Positions 48,601 to 63,228 are shown, numbered from the stretch's first letter. The stretch is DNA of 64,000 nucleotides from Aphidius gifuensis (GCF_014905175.1 NC_057791.1:3782001-3846000); one strand, 5' to 3'. Translations and numbers: made by a program. The notes: generated by a model from the sequence alone, not told the origin.

Positions 48601-51600
48601 TGGTGTTGTTACAATTGTTGATGATGTTACAACCACTGTATTTGTTTGTGTTTTATTACACAATATATTTTTATTGGTCATTTGACAATTATTTGATAGA
48701 TTAGCTGCTGCTGTTGTTGTTGTTGTTGTTGTTGTTGCTGCTGCTGTTGTTATTGTCGCTGCAGCTGTTGTTACTGCTGTTGCTGATGATGTTGAAGATA
48801 GTGGTTGAGGTGGTGGTGGTGGTAGTTGTGCAGTTGTAGCAGTAACTTCTGATAATTTTGCTGCAAATGTTTGATTTGTATTGGTTGTAACAACTTTTGT
48901 GGTTCTACCTGATGTCATTATTGCACTTGTATATGACATTGTTGTACGTGTATTATTATTTGTCGTTTGTTCACTTGTTGATGTTGATGATAATGACAAT
49001 GTTGATGATGACGACGTCAATGATGATGGTGATGGTGACGTCGAAGATGACACAACATGTGTACGTTTATCATTTGTTGCAATAAGACGTGATGATGGTG
49101 GTGGTGGTGGTACTGTTACATTAGTTACAGCTGTTAATGGTGCACCACGTGTCAATGGTGGAGTAAATACACCAGGAAGTTTAATTGTTGAAGTTGAACG
49201 CATTGGCATTATTTGACTTACTGATGACATACCTGTTGCATTGTAGGTAGTTTTACTAATATTAGAATTTGTTAATCCAGTAAGTAATGTTGTTGGTTTA
49301 TTAACAGATAAAACCATTTTTGGTTTAAGTGTAACATTTGATGTTAACATTGATTTGTCCCAAGTTGATTGTCCAGCAATTGGTAACCTGTTTTTTGTTA
49401 ACACTTGTTGTATATCAAATTCTGGATCTTTAATAAGACTATTAATCAAGTTGGAAGCTTGTTTACTAGCGTCTGGTGATCCTTTATTGTAATTGTACGT
49501 TCACCTGGGCCTTTGCTTTGTTTTTCAACTTCAATATGAGCACCAGTTGCTGTACGAATAGCATTAATATTACTTCCACCACGTCCAATAACCCTACTAA
49601 TAGCAGTTGGTGGTACAGATACTTTTATCGTACGAAAGGAAGAATTTGTAAATCTATTGGAGTCATCTGACTGGCCTTTTCTTACAACTTCTTTCCATCC
49701 TTCATCTCTTTTTCCAGCTTGTTTTGGACTTGTTAAATTATTTTTATTGACAATTGCATTGAGTGTATCAGCATCATACTGATTGTTATTATTATTATTA
49801 TTATTTGTCTTTTTTCCTTTGACTGATATATAACAATCATTTCCAGTTGCTTCAAAATCTTCACGATCAGCTGGATGTCTTGATGATTCAAAAATAAGAT
49901 TATGTGATTTATTTGTTGAATTATGTTTACGATCAGATGATGAGGTACTTGTTGATGGTTGTGTAGAAGTGGAAGATATTGATGATGTTGCAGTTAAAGT
50001 TGAACGAACATTTGTTGAACCAATTGAATTTGATACAATTGTAGTATTTGAATTTAAACGTTTATCCGTAATATTATTATTATTATTTTTTGTCGATGAT
50101 GTAGTAGTAGTAGTAGTAGCAGTAGTAGTAATTGTTGTTGTTACTACTGCTGCTGCTGCTGTTGTTGTTAATAATGATTTATTGGTTGATGTCACAGTCT
50201 GATTTTTTTGACTCGATGTTGAGTTGAACACATTTGTTGATGTATTTTTATCATTGCTAGTACTATTATTACTATTATTATTAATATTACTACTACTACT
50301 ATTATTATTAATAATATTATTATTACTATTACTATTATCATTATTATTATTACTATTAATATTATTACTATTATTATTTGGAATATTTTTATTATTTTTT
50401 TTCTTTTTATCTTTTTTACGTTCACGTGCTTTAACATCATTGCTACTACAACTTCCTTGACTATTAGCATCAATACCACTATCACCTTCTTCTTTATCAT
50501 GATCATCTGGACTAACTCGATTAACTGGTGATGGTGATGGTACATTATCTAATCTTTCACAACTATCAACACCATCTTCATCATTATCACTTTCATTATC
50601 ATGTATTCTATTATCATTATCAGCATCTTCATCATCAGTTTTTTTATCAGCAGCATCATCATCATCTTCATCATCATCTTTATCATTGTATATTGATGAT
50701 GTTGATGTTGTTGTTTCATTTTTTATTTTCTTCATAAATTTACGTTTTCTTCTTTTTTCAAGTTTCTTTTCTTTTTTACGTTCACGTCTACGTGCTGCTG
50801 CTGCTTTTTAGATTCTTCACGTGATTTTTCCATATTTAATTCTTCAAGTAATATTGATGCATTTTTATTGGCTTTTGCTGCTTGTGTTTCTTTAGCAGCA
50901 CGTATTATTTCAACACAATCATGACATTTTTCTAATAAATCTTTATCATTAACTGTTGCAACATATCTTGTCATTTCTTGATCACTTGGAAATTGTGTAA
51001 CATGATTAACCATCCATTTAACAACTTTCATATGTCCTTTACGAAATGCAGCCATAAGACATGATACTTTACGATTATCTTGTGAATCAATATCAGCACC
51101 AGCATGATATAATAAATCAACAACATTTAAATGTCCACCATTTGCTGCTAACCATAGTGGACTATTAGCTTGTGTATATATAACTTCAACTTGTACCACG
51201 TGATAATAATAATTCAACAAAACGACAATGTCCTTTATCAGCAGCAATTGTTAATGCTGTATCACGTGATGATGGTACTGGTGTTGCATTAACATCAGCA
51301 CCTTTTGTTAATAATACTTTACCAACATCAACATAACCACCACTTGCTGCTTCCATTAATGGTGTCAAGCCAGTTTTAGCACGATGTTCAACATTAGCTC
51401 TTCTATCAATAATAAACTAACAACTTCATGTCTACCTTGAAAACATGCTAATGTTAATGCTGTATTTCTGTTTGTTTCAATTTGTGCATTAATATCACTT
51501 CCCATATCAAGTAATACTCTAACTGCTGAACTATGACCATTCATTGCAGCTAACATTAATGGTGATATACCTAATTTTGAACCAGTACGTGAATTTATTT

Positions 51601-54600
51601 CAGCTCCATGATTTAATAATAATTTTATAATATTAACATAACCTCCAGATGCTGCTAAACTAAGTGGTGTATAATCTGATACATTACGATGTTCTTTATT
51701 TGCACCACGATTAAGTAATAATTCAACAACTTCATATCTACCACCACTACATGCCAATGATAATGGTGTATCTTTTGTTCTTTCTGATTGTGCTTCAATT
51801 TCAGCACCATTATTTAATAATATTTCAACAACTTTTGATGACCAGCTGTTGCTGCTAATATCAATGGTGTAAAACCTTTTTTATCACGATGTTCAATATC
51901 AGCAGTACGTGATAATAAAAATTCAACAAGTTCTTCATGACCACCAGCACATGCTAGTGTTAATGCTGTATCATGATTACTATCTGTTTCTGAATCAACA
52001 TCCATACAAGAATATGGTGCTAATGCAACTTGATTACCTGGTGCTGTAAAACCAGTATTAACTGGACTTGTATTTGTTGATACTGTATTACCTGTTGAAG
52101 GATATTGACTTGTACTTGTAGCAACAGCTGTTGTTGTTGACGTTGATGTCATTGCTGTTACTACCGCTGCTGCTGCAGCTACAGTTGAGGGATCATATCG
52201 GTGTTGTTGTTGTTGTTGCTGTAATTGTTGTTGATATTGTTGTTGTAATTGTTGTTGCTGTTGTTGCTGTTGAGTATGCTGAACTGGATAAGTTTGAACA
52301 ACTGAACCAACTGTTTGTGTTTGTTGGCCATTTGCTATTGAAAAATTTAAAGGCATCTGATTTGTCTGTGACTGTTGTTGTACTTGAGATATTTGTTGTT
52401 GACAAGTTTGTTGTTGTTGCTGACAAGTTTGTTGTTGTTGTTGTTGTGGTTGAGATGATAATAATGGATAACGTGCTTTTTTTCCTTTACCACCAGCAAC
52501 AGATGTATAAACTTGTTTTTTATCTGAACAACTAGCAATTGATGATGCATTTGATGGTAAATTACTTGCTGGTGTTTGAGTTGATGCTTGAACTTGACTA
52601 AGACTTGTTACTGTTCCACTTAATGGCTGAGCAAAACCATTTGATTGTTGAGCAGGTCTTCCAGCATTAGTTGATTGATTTTGTCTTGGTGATGGTTGAT
52701 GTGGCTCATAAGGTTCATGAACAAGTTTATTTGTTTGTCTAAGACTCTCTGGAAAATCTTCAATTACATTAGCATTTCTTGAATCCAATGATACAAAAAG
52801 ATTTCTCATATGGTCATCATTTGGTAATTGACATTCCTAAAATTAAAAAAATTAAGAAAATAATTTTTAATTATTATTGTTAATATTATTTAACAATTAA
52901 ATAATAATATTTTATCAATTCATTTACCTTATTTTGTAAAAACTTCATTTTTTTTTCGTCTGATACTTTTGAATCTGTCTCTTCATTCGTTTGTCCAAAA
53001 CTTTTAAAAGAATTATATAACTCAACATCTTTTGAATCTAATGAGACATCATCATTTCGCACATGATCATCATTTGCGACTTGACGTTCCTAAAATAACA
53101 ATTACCAAAAATAATTATCATTGTATAAATTATATTTCAAAATTATTTAAAAAAAAAAAATTTTAATCAACAATATTTTACCTGTTCATTCGCTTTATTT
53201 TGCAAAAATTTCATATTTTCATCCACTGATATTTTTAAATCTGATTCTTCAATAGATCCTGAAATTTTTAATTTATTTAAATCCAACTTTTCCAGATCTT
53301 CATTTTCAGCTGAAATAAATCAAAAAAATTAATAATAACAAATACAAATAAATAAACAAATATTTTTCTAAATAAAATAATAAAATAACTGGAAAAAAAA
53401 AAGAAAAAATATAAATTTAATTAGCCTGAGATAATTTAAATTAAAACAAATTTATTAACATTATCATTGACTAATTTTATATTTACAAATTATTCTAAAT
53501 AAAATAATAAAATAACTGAAAAAAAAAAAAGAAAAATTATAAATTTAATTAGCCTGAGATTAATAATTTAAATTAAAAAAAAAATATTATTATTAACATT
53601 ATCATTTACTAATGTTATATTTACAAATTATTCTAAATAAAATAATAAAATAACTGGAAAAAAAAAGAAAAAATATAAATTTAATTAGCCTGAGATAATA
53701 ATTTAAATAAAGAAAAAAAAATGACTACATATTATCATTATTGATATTATTATTATTATTATTATTAACATTATCATTGGCTAATGTTACATTTACAAAT
53801 TATGGTAAAATAATATATGTATTATTTTTATTATTTTATTTATACATATATATAAAAAAAATATTATATCAGCTTGGCACAATAATTACCATTAGGCACA
53901 TCGTCGAAGGTAAAAGATTCAATAATTTCAACAACTTCATCAATTGGTATCTGCATTCCATCTTGAAATTTAAGCATTTTATCGTTGGTCAATGCTTTTG
54001 AACTTTTTAATGCAGCAGCAATACATGGCCATGCTTTTTTTTCTGTATGAAATTTAGCCATATCCGTCATCTCTCTTGTATTATCCAGAGCTGTTTGCTG
54101 AACATTTAAATTTAAACGCAAACATCAAGACACACACACACAACAATATTGTATTATTTTTTTTCATTTCTATAATATCAACATCATAATATACTTTTTT
54201 TTTTTTTTTTGTTTTGTTCTCCTAAAGAGTCTACAAAAATAATCAAAAGATTGGTTTTATATATATTGTTTTTTTTTTATTTTTTGTCTCAATTTAAAAA
54301 AAAAAAGTTTATTACTTAGGATAAGGTTTTTTTTTTTTTTTTTATTTGGCTTTGGTATCTAATGATGTACCTGATCATGTAGATTGCCATGATGGGGTGT
54401 CTGAGTGGGGTGTAGTTGTTGTTCAACCAGCTGACTAGGCATTAGGATATCGCCACCACTACCAACCACCACGCCTTCTTGTTGTTGATGATCTTGTTGT
54501 TGCTGTTGTACCTGCATTCAGAGATTATCAAGATGTTTTTATCACAGGCCTTTTTTTTTATTTATTTATTTTTATAACTATCCTGTGAGTACAACATTAA

Positions 54601-57600
54601 GGTCTTTTATTTGTTTATTATTTTTTTTTTTTTTCAAATCTTGTATTATCCTGTGTACTTGAGTTGGTAAGCAATCAATCAATCAATCAATCGTGAAGAA
54701 AAAAATAAAAAAAAAAAACAAAAACTACAAGACAATACAAGAAAAAAAAAGAAAGATTTGATAGGATGATTATAATAATAAAAAAAATAATCAATAAATG
54801 TTAACAAGGATAACAAATTAATTTGAAATTAAAGATAGAATGCAGGTGTACCAAACTCGGGTGTTTATAATTACACACTAGAAAAAGATGAATCGACGAA
54901 CCTGGACATTATCCAATTGTAATTGGAGCTGTTCATTCAATTGTTGTAATTGTTGTACTTGTTGAACTTGATAAGTATGTTGACGTTGTTTTTCCTGATA
55001 CTGTTGTTGTAAACCAGCCATAAGATTAACCTGTTGTTGATGTTGTTGTTGTTGTTCTGATTGTTTTTGTAATAATCTACCAGCAGCTGTTAATTTACGA
55101 ATTTCTTTTTTTGATATTGGTTTAGCTTTTGGACGATCACTTATGGCAGTGTTTTGATTAACATCATTAATTGTCGTTATTTGTTGAGGATTTGATATTG
55201 TTGTTGTTGTTAATGTTGGAGGTGGTGTTGTTATTGTTTGTGCCAATTGAGTAATTGCCTGGTTTTGTTGTTGGGACAATGTGAACGAGGACAATGATGC
55301 TGGTATAACATTTGTTGTTGTTGTTGTTGTTGCTGAGAGTGGTAATTGTATATGAGGTGATACTGCTTGAAATGTTGTCGTTGTCATTGTCATAGTCATT
55401 GTCGTTGTTGCTGTTGACATTGACATTGTTGTAATTGGTATCATTGCTACACTATCACTTGTTGATGATGGCAAGGTTTGTTGTAAACGTCGTAAACCTG
55501 CCTCCAACAAAATACGTTGACCATGCTGATACGAGCGTTGTCTTTCTATTTCTTCATCTGGTATTAATGATGGTCCATGTGGTCCTATTGAAACACCAAT
55601 ACCATTCGTACGAATGTGCCATTTTCGATATGTTCAATTTTTTTTTTTAATTTTCTTTATAGGTATATTTAAAATTTTTATAAATATTTATAATATTAAA
55701 GCTCACTGTTAGTTATGGGATTTATAATATTAAATTAATTGTAGCTAAATTGATGAAAAAAAAAATAAATAATTTGTGGATATATAAGGAAAGGAAAAAC
55801 TTAAAAATAATATTTTATTTTTTCAATAAAATTATTGGCCATTCAAATATAAAACTTATATATATATTTATGTTAATTTAAAGAAAAATATATATATTTT
55901 TAAATAAAAACTTACCACTGGGTGTAGTATTTAATGATTGAGCTGGTAAATCAATGCTAAACACTGGCATTAATTGATCATTTGATTCAGCAACATTATC
56001 TTCAGGTTGTTGTCTACTTTGTTCATCCATTTCAGCACGTGAACTTCCAAGATATAGATTATTACCTTTCTTTTGTAATTCACGTTCAACCATCTATTAT
56101 AAAAGAAAAAAAGAAAAAAAAAAAAAAAACAAATGAGTTACTGTGAATATTTGATTATTTATGAAAAGTAAAGTTCAATTTTATAGAAAACTTTATGAAT
56201 TACTTGTAGTTCTTCATAAATTTGTTGTTTTTGAAGAATTTGTTCTTCTCTGTGAATTCTAAGATTATTATTATCAGTTGAAGAAGTTGAGGCTGGACTT
56301 ACTGTTACATCTGGTTCAGTTAAATTAGCAAATGGTGGACATGTACGTGTCCAACCATCAATAGTACAAGTTGAATTTCCACTACTATTATTATCATTAT
56401 TAATATTACTTGATGTAATAATAGCTTCACCTGCTGGTTGTGTACGAACTTGTTGTGCTTCAGCTGATGTTAAATTCATATCAAGCATCATTGAGGCTGA
56501 TCTATTTTTTCTTAATAATGATTTACCATTATTAAGTTTTGGTTGAATATTTTGATTTTGGTTTTGTTCAGCAGTTGATTGTTGTTGATTCTGTTGTTGT
56601 TGAATAATTGGTATTTGTTGATTTTGTGGTATTTGTCCCAAATTTTGTTGTTGTTGTTGTGTTGTTATTGGTATTATTTGTGTTAATGATGCTGGTGTTA
56701 CTGTTTGTAAAGACATCTGTCCAGCAGTATTTGATTTTTGGTTTACATGTTGTTGTTGTAGTACTAACGATGATGGTGGTGATGATGATGAGGTCGTTGT
56801 TGCTATTGTTGCTGTTGTTGTTGGTGGTGGTTGTGGTAGTGGTATTGGTGTTGTATGATTATTAGGAGTTATTTGATATATTGGAAAGGCAGGTGTTGAT
56901 ACTGGTGCATGTGCACCAACGGCAATAGCAACACCAGCTGATGCAGATGATGCAGATGATGATGATGACGATGATGACGATGATGATGTTGTTGTTGTAT
57001 TATTTTGTGATGAATTCATCATTATACTATGTGGATAATCAAGTAATAATTGTACAACATTTGTATGTCCACCTTTTGCAGCTTCAATAAGCATAGTTGA
57101 ATTATCCTTTAATTTATGGAATGGATCAGCAGATTGTGATAGTAATAATTCAACAACACTAGCATGACCACCAGCACAAGCAAGTGACAATGGTGTATGA
57201 TCATTATTTGTTGTACTTCTATTAATACTTGCCAATTTTGATATTAAAAATTGTACAGTACAAAGATGTCCAGCACGACATGCTTTCATTAATGGTGTAC
57301 GTCCACCTTCTGATTCATGCTCTAAATCAGCATTAAATTGTAATAATAAATCAGCAACATCAGTATGTCCATTTTCACATGCATATGTTAATGCAGTATC
57401 ACCAGTTTGTGTTTGTGCACGTACATCAGCACCAGATTCAAGTAAATATCTAACAAGATCAAGATGTCCTTCTTGTGCTGCTTCCATAAGTGGTGTTGAT
57501 GCACCTAATTCAATATCAGCACCTGCTTTTATTAAAAAATCAGCAACTTCTAAAAAACCACCACAACATGCAAGTGTTAATGCTGTTTCTTGTGTTTCAT

Positions 57601-60600
57601 CAGTTTGTGAATTTAAATTTGCTCCTTGACCTAATAATAATCCAACCATTTCTTCATGTCCTTCACGTGCTGCTTCCATAAGTGGTGTATATCCTTCATC
57701 ATTGACTTCTTCAATATTTGCACCTCTTTCGATTAATAACATTGCTAAATCTACATGACCACCACATGCAGCAAGTGTTAGGGGTGATTCAAAGCTATCT
57801 GTTGGCATATTAACTTGTGCACCAGAATCTAATAATAATCTGGCAACTTCAACATGACCATCCATTGATGCTTCCATAAGTGCTGTATGCATTTCATCAG
57901 TTTTATGTTCTTGATCAGCACCAGCTTCAAGTAAAAATTTAACCATAGCAAGGTGACCTTTATAACATGCCAATGTCAATGCTGATTCTTTAAATTCATT
58001 TGAATGTGTATTAATTCCAGCACCACGACTTAATAATATTTTTGCAACTCCTACATGTCCAGCACTTGCTGCTTCCATTAATGGTGTATGTCCATTTTCA
58101 TTGTGGTCTTCAACATTCGCTTTATTATTGAGCAGTACTTTAACTACTTCTTCGTGACCACCAGCACAACCATACATTAATGGTGTGTTACCTGATGTAG
58201 ATTGAGCATTCACATCAGCACCATGCGTCAATAATAATCCAACAATATCAACATGGCCAGCACTTGCTGCTTCCATCAATGGAGTGCAATCACCCTTGAT
58301 ACCACGATCTTCAACGTTTGCATTCATTGCTAATAATACCTAACAAACAAACAAATAAACAAATAAATAAACCAATGAAATATTATAAATAAATAGAGAT
58401 AAATAATGATAACTTGATTTTATGATAAAAAAAATTACCTGTGCAAGTTCAAAATAACCAGCTGAACAAGCAAGTGACAATAAACTTTCACCTTCTTCTG
58501 TTGTCTCATGTACACTACGTCCTTCAGTTAATAATTTTCTAACAGTACCAACATCACCATCAGTACATGCCTCAACTAATGTACGTTTTTCATTTTGATT
58601 ACGAGCTAAATGCCATCCTTCATCACGATGCTTGTTTACCAATACCAGCAGCAGAAGTGCTTCTAATCTTGCTTGTGTTTCAGGATCAACAGCACGTTCT
58701 GGATCCTCTGGTGATAATACAAAGTTTGATGTTGCAAGTTGTTGATTATCCTCCTCCGAAGCTGTTTGTTCAATTTCAGCACGGTAATATTCCGGCTGTT
58801 AACAAATTTTTAAATAATAAAAATAAAATGAAAAATACATTTTGTAAAGAAAAACAAAAAAAGAAAAAAGAAAAAAAAAAAACAAATCAAATAACAAAAA
58901 TACTTGTGTTAAAATAGTTTTTAAAACAGTATGGCTGAATCAACGATAGTGAAATGGGAGAATGAAAAAAAAATAAATAAAAAAAAAAAAAAAAAAAAGA
59001 CATTGATTTTGGAGGAGACTTGATTATAAAATTTCAGAATATTATTTTGCAAAAATACATACAGTTGTCATGTTGAATTAATTAAAACAACAATACAATT
59101 AATAATTATATATTAATTATATATTAACTAGTAAAATTTTGTTCGCATAATAACTGAACTTTGTGCAAGAATAAAATTAATTATAAAAAAAAAAAAAAAA
59201 TTGTATATGTTCTTGAAAGAGCTCGAGAGAAAATTGAGGTTATGTATGAACGATGGAACACACAAGACTGAGAGAGTCGTAGATTACAAAAACCAAGGCG
59301 GTCCCCTCTTTTGCTTTCTCTGTCTTTCTTTTGCACATTGACTCACTATCTCTCAAGTTCTAGGTGAGTTTACATGAAATGATAATACAAGAAAATATAT
59401 AACCCACACACATAAACATCAAAGAATTCAAAAATGAAAAAAAAAAAAATAAATAATGAAAATGACTACATAATATATAATTGTTAAACAAAAATATAAA
59501 TAATTGTATATTTTTGATTTAAACAACTGAAAAATATTCAATTATTATTTTAGTATACAATACAAGTTTAAAATTCTAGAACAAGGACATTATTTTGATA
59601 GCAATCAACAACGTCATTTAAATAACAAAAAAGAAAATAAAATATATTATTTCATCAACAAAATTAAACAAATATAAAATTATTTAATTTAAAACAATAT
59701 ACCTACATTTGTTTTATTTATATTTGTTAACAGTAAATAAAAATAATAATCAACAACTAGTATATTTACAGTGTTTATTGTTGTTGTTATTTGTAAATTC
59801 CATTAGAGAAAAATAAAAATAAATGAAAAAAAAAAAGTCACGATAGAGCGTGATGAGACACAACCAGTAGTACTTAGTACAGAAAAAAAAAAAAAGAGTA
59901 AATGATTCGTTAATATTTAAAGAATAAATTTTTTTGAAATAATAATAAATAATGATAAGTTAAAAAAAAAAAAAAAATATATGAAATATACGGGTAAAAG
60001 TAAAATATAAGCTATAAGTAAATGTATGTATATTCAAGCAATGATTTGAACCTTGACTAACTCAATTCTCTTTTTTTTTTTTTCGAATTTTCATATTTTT
60101 AAATCATTATTTGTATGTTTAATTAATTTTTTTTGATTATAATGTCAAGCAAAAAATTGACACAGTCAATAAAAACAATTTAGCAATAAATTTAATGTCC
60201 TTATCATCATCATCATGACACCATGTAAATAATCCACGTTAAAAAAATAAATTATCCAAAAATAAGAGGAAACATTTATCCCAACAACAAAATTAATAGT
60301 TTTAAAAAAAAGCTTATATCTAATACCGACACTTCACTAATTAACCGATGAAAAAAAAACAGAAAAAAAAATTCAAATTAAGAGAAAAAAAACCCATGAC
60401 TCACTGAATCTTGTTTACATTGAAAAATGATGATAATTCATTAATAAAAAAAAAAAAAAAAAAAAAACAGAAGAAGAAGATTGATAAATTAAAAATATAT
60501 ATCACTGTAGCCCCAAGCTGTACAAGTATTTTTTTTTAATCTCATAATAATCATTATCATAATAAATAAATATTTATAAATATATATTTTTTGATATTTA

Positions 60601-63228
60601 ACAACTACGGCCCTGTTGATTTACACGACTGCATTGAAAACGTTTCTCTCGCATCGCGTAACAAAGGATTGACCACGGTGAATTTATGTTGGTAGTGGTA
60701 TAATGGTGGTTGGTTCATGATGATGATGGTGATGATAAAAAAAAAAATCTTTAAAAATGATAAATAATTATTGAGTAATTAATGTAATTGTTAAAGTCAA
60801 TTTTTATGATAAATCAATTCATTAAATTTTGATCCTTGATGTTTTTTTCATCTCTTTTTCATGTTAAAAATTTACACAAGGATAATATCAATCATCATAA
60901 TAATAATCATCATCATCATTCACAAATAATTAACATCACTGAGAAAAAAATATAATTATTTTTTTTTATTAACGCAGTCGCGTAGTTATGAATCAAGATA
61001 CACACACGAGGTGAACGATTTAATCGTATGTTGGGTATTTAATATAACAACCATTTATATATTAACATATGGATGGTAAATATGTGTTGGTATTTATGAT
61101 ATACATAGATAGACACCAGAGATGACCGGCAAACAAAAAACTAGTGTGGGATGTTGCTTCTAATGAAATCATTAAATTTGTATCAGAGACACAATAATAA
61201 TAATAATCATCATGATGATGATGACAAGATCAAATAATATATATTTATTATTTAAATTAAAAAATACTAAAAATACATCATTTTGTACATATAACACCAA
61301 CAAAAATTATCATGACATATAACTTCATTTTAAATATCAAAAATAAAAAAAAATATATATAACTCGTTTTTTAAAATAATTATTAAAATACATTTTTATC
61401 TTTTTAATACTTTTGACGTATGCATTTTGTACATACACATATATTTTTTTTTTTTTTTATCAACATATGATTTATTTCCTGTTACATAATCACACACAGA
61501 AATTATTTTTAAAACTTTTATTTTATAAAGGATACTATAATTATTTATCAAAGGGCTATATTTTTTTGTTCTTTGTATATTAATATAATTATTTAAATAT
61601 TTAATTATCATTAAAATATATTTTGTCGAGGTTAAAAAATTTTTGTTGGGTTACAAAATGATGATGATGATGATGTTTCTCGCGAATTTTATAAAAATGT
61701 ATGTGTGTCTGTTATGGAGTAAAAATTTCCCCTACTTAAATAAAATTTTAACTCCTTCCTTTAGTTAAAAAAAAAATATGCCCCTTTTGTTGTATATATA
61801 TATATATATAAATAAATATATATATTTATTAAGTTTATATACTACAAGTAGTGGGAGAAGAGCTAGGTCGTAGGCCTCGCGGATCAAAGGCACACACGAA
61901 GCGAACAAACCTGACGCGACTCGCGGAATACTATCGAGGAATTTTCACCACATATAACAAATATATATGTATATATTTATCACTACACAACACTACACAA
62001 AACCAATGGAATCCCAAGAGTATAGTACATACTTTGAGGCCCAAGATACAGACATTTTTTTTTTTTTTTTTTCTTATTGTTTAAAAAACTTTTTAACCCT
62101 TTTTCTTTTTTATATATTTATTTGTCTTTCACTTAACAAAATGATTATTAATAATCATCATATTATCAAATTTATTTAATTATTATTTTAATAAAATACT
62201 TTTTTCAATTATTTTTTAATATATAGATATATTTTTTTTGACGTGCAAAGCATTACTTTGACGTTGATCAGTCAGACACTCCGGTCGTTTTAAACTTTCA
62301 TTATCCGATCGTGTCATTGTGGCCCAACAAATAATAAAAATATTATAATAAAATCATGCAATTAAAATAAAATAATAATTTATTACAACACCAAAATGAT
62401 GACAATGATTCTACGTTGTACTAAATATGCAAAAAAAAAATAAAAAAATAGTAAATTAATATGTCAAAAAAAAATAAAATGAATCCAATTCCAAGAGATT
62501 AATATTTTTTCAATTTGTACCAAAAAAAAAAAAGGAATAATCAGATGATGATGATGACGAGAGTCAGTGGTCTTTTGGGAATATTTTTTTAATAATAAAT
62601 ATATAAAATTGAAAGAGGAAAGGCAAAAGGCAAGGCTGACTTACTGCGATGCGAACGAAAGGCCGCCCCTCGTGCGCAATGAAAATGGATGAAAATGTTA
62701 TAAAAAAATGAAAAAAAAAAAAAAAAATGTCAAAAAATTATAATAAATAGATAATAATAATATAATTTGATGAATAATTATTAATTTGATTAGGTATACA
62801 TGATGATAATAATGATGATATCAACAAGCAAAAAAAATAAATAAATAATTAAATAAATAAATGTGTATGTGTGTGTTGGTGTGATGATTGATGATGGCAA
62901 ATAAAATTTATTTGTTGGGTGTGTTTGTATTAATAAAATAATAAACTGATTTAATGTAAATTCAATAAATGATAATAATAAATAATGATATTATTGTTAA
63001 TTAAAATTATTAATATTTAAATTTAAATATAAATTAATTTACCTCACTGTCTTCGCTTCCCGATGAGTCTGACATATAGCGTGGCTGAGGCTCAGACGAT
63101 GTCTCAGTCTCAGATTTTGTTGGGCTAGATGTCGATGATTGTGATGTTGTAGTTGATGATTTTTTTTGTACACTTTGTTTATCTTGATTATTACAATCTG
63201 AGGTTGTTCCTTGTGCTACATTCTGCAT
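45635..63228 (-). CDS. mask: mask: multiple ankyrin repeats, single KH domain protein (ANKHD1/ANKRD17)
   Basis: Twelve coding exons: 63043-63228, 58439-58795, 56204-58339, 55916-56093, 54902-about 55620, 54371-54511, 53890-54097, 53182-53309, 52928-53089, 46053-52836, 45753-45950 and 45635-45667, about 3700 residues, similar to fly Mask. It starts MQNVAQGTTSDCNNQ. The first ankyrin block lies at 56900-58560 (GHTPLMEAASAGHV, ESALTLACYKGHL, DEMHTALMEASMDGHVEVAR); the second at 50970-52000. The KH domain is at about 49490-49650 (ISRVIGRGGSNINAIRTATG). Gln, Asn, Ser and Thr-rich linkers fill the rest; the end is SWNAGPTKWH. Mask is a cytoplasmic scaffold and cofactor of Hippo/Yorkie and receptor tyrosine kinase signalling. 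The large exon 10 is broken by about six single-base frameshifts. The acceptor of exon 5 is unclear. Intron 1 is 4.2 kb. Confidence 0.92.
46500..48270 (-). repeat. polyglutamine-rich coding region of mask
   Basis: Imperfect CAG/CAA runs encode many glutamine tracts inside mask exon 10. The longest, at about 47115-47290, is about 45 codons of almost pure Gln with a few His and Pro. Shorter ones lie near 46520-46590, 47980-48010 and 48040-48260. CAA and CAG are mixed, which stabilises the run. The open frames on the opposite strand here (Leu, Val runs) are shadows. Confidence 0.85.
53340..53800. repeat. tandem repeat, ~130-bp unit, about 3 copies, in a mask intron
   Basis: In the intron 53310-53889, the block TAAATTTAATTAGCCTGAGAT recurs at about 53414, 53541 and 53674. 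Each copy is followed by TTTAAAT..ATTATCATT, then ATTCTAAATAAAATAATAAA and an A run. Spacing is about 128 and 136 bases. Copies differ mainly in A-run length. Confidence 0.8.
58796..63042 (-). other. 4.2 kb first intron of mask
   Basis: Mostly A/T runs and ATG/CAT triplet microsatellites (for example 60715-60737, 60895-60920, 61180-61225, 62545-62560). Islands richer in G, C and CpG stand out at about 59220-59370, 60600-60690, 61850-61945, 62250-62325 and 62625-62690. On the minus strand the last of these ends in CGCATCGCA followed by GTAAGT, a good donor, and may be an alternative first exon. No convincing protein-coding gene lies within. Confidence 0.5.

Noticed and set aside
61851..62084. 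Plus-strand frame starting MGEELGRRPRGSKAHTKRTN
   Set aside because: Only its first third is non-AT-rich, it ends in phenylalanine runs, and it lies within mask intron 1. Kept as a GC island, not a gene.
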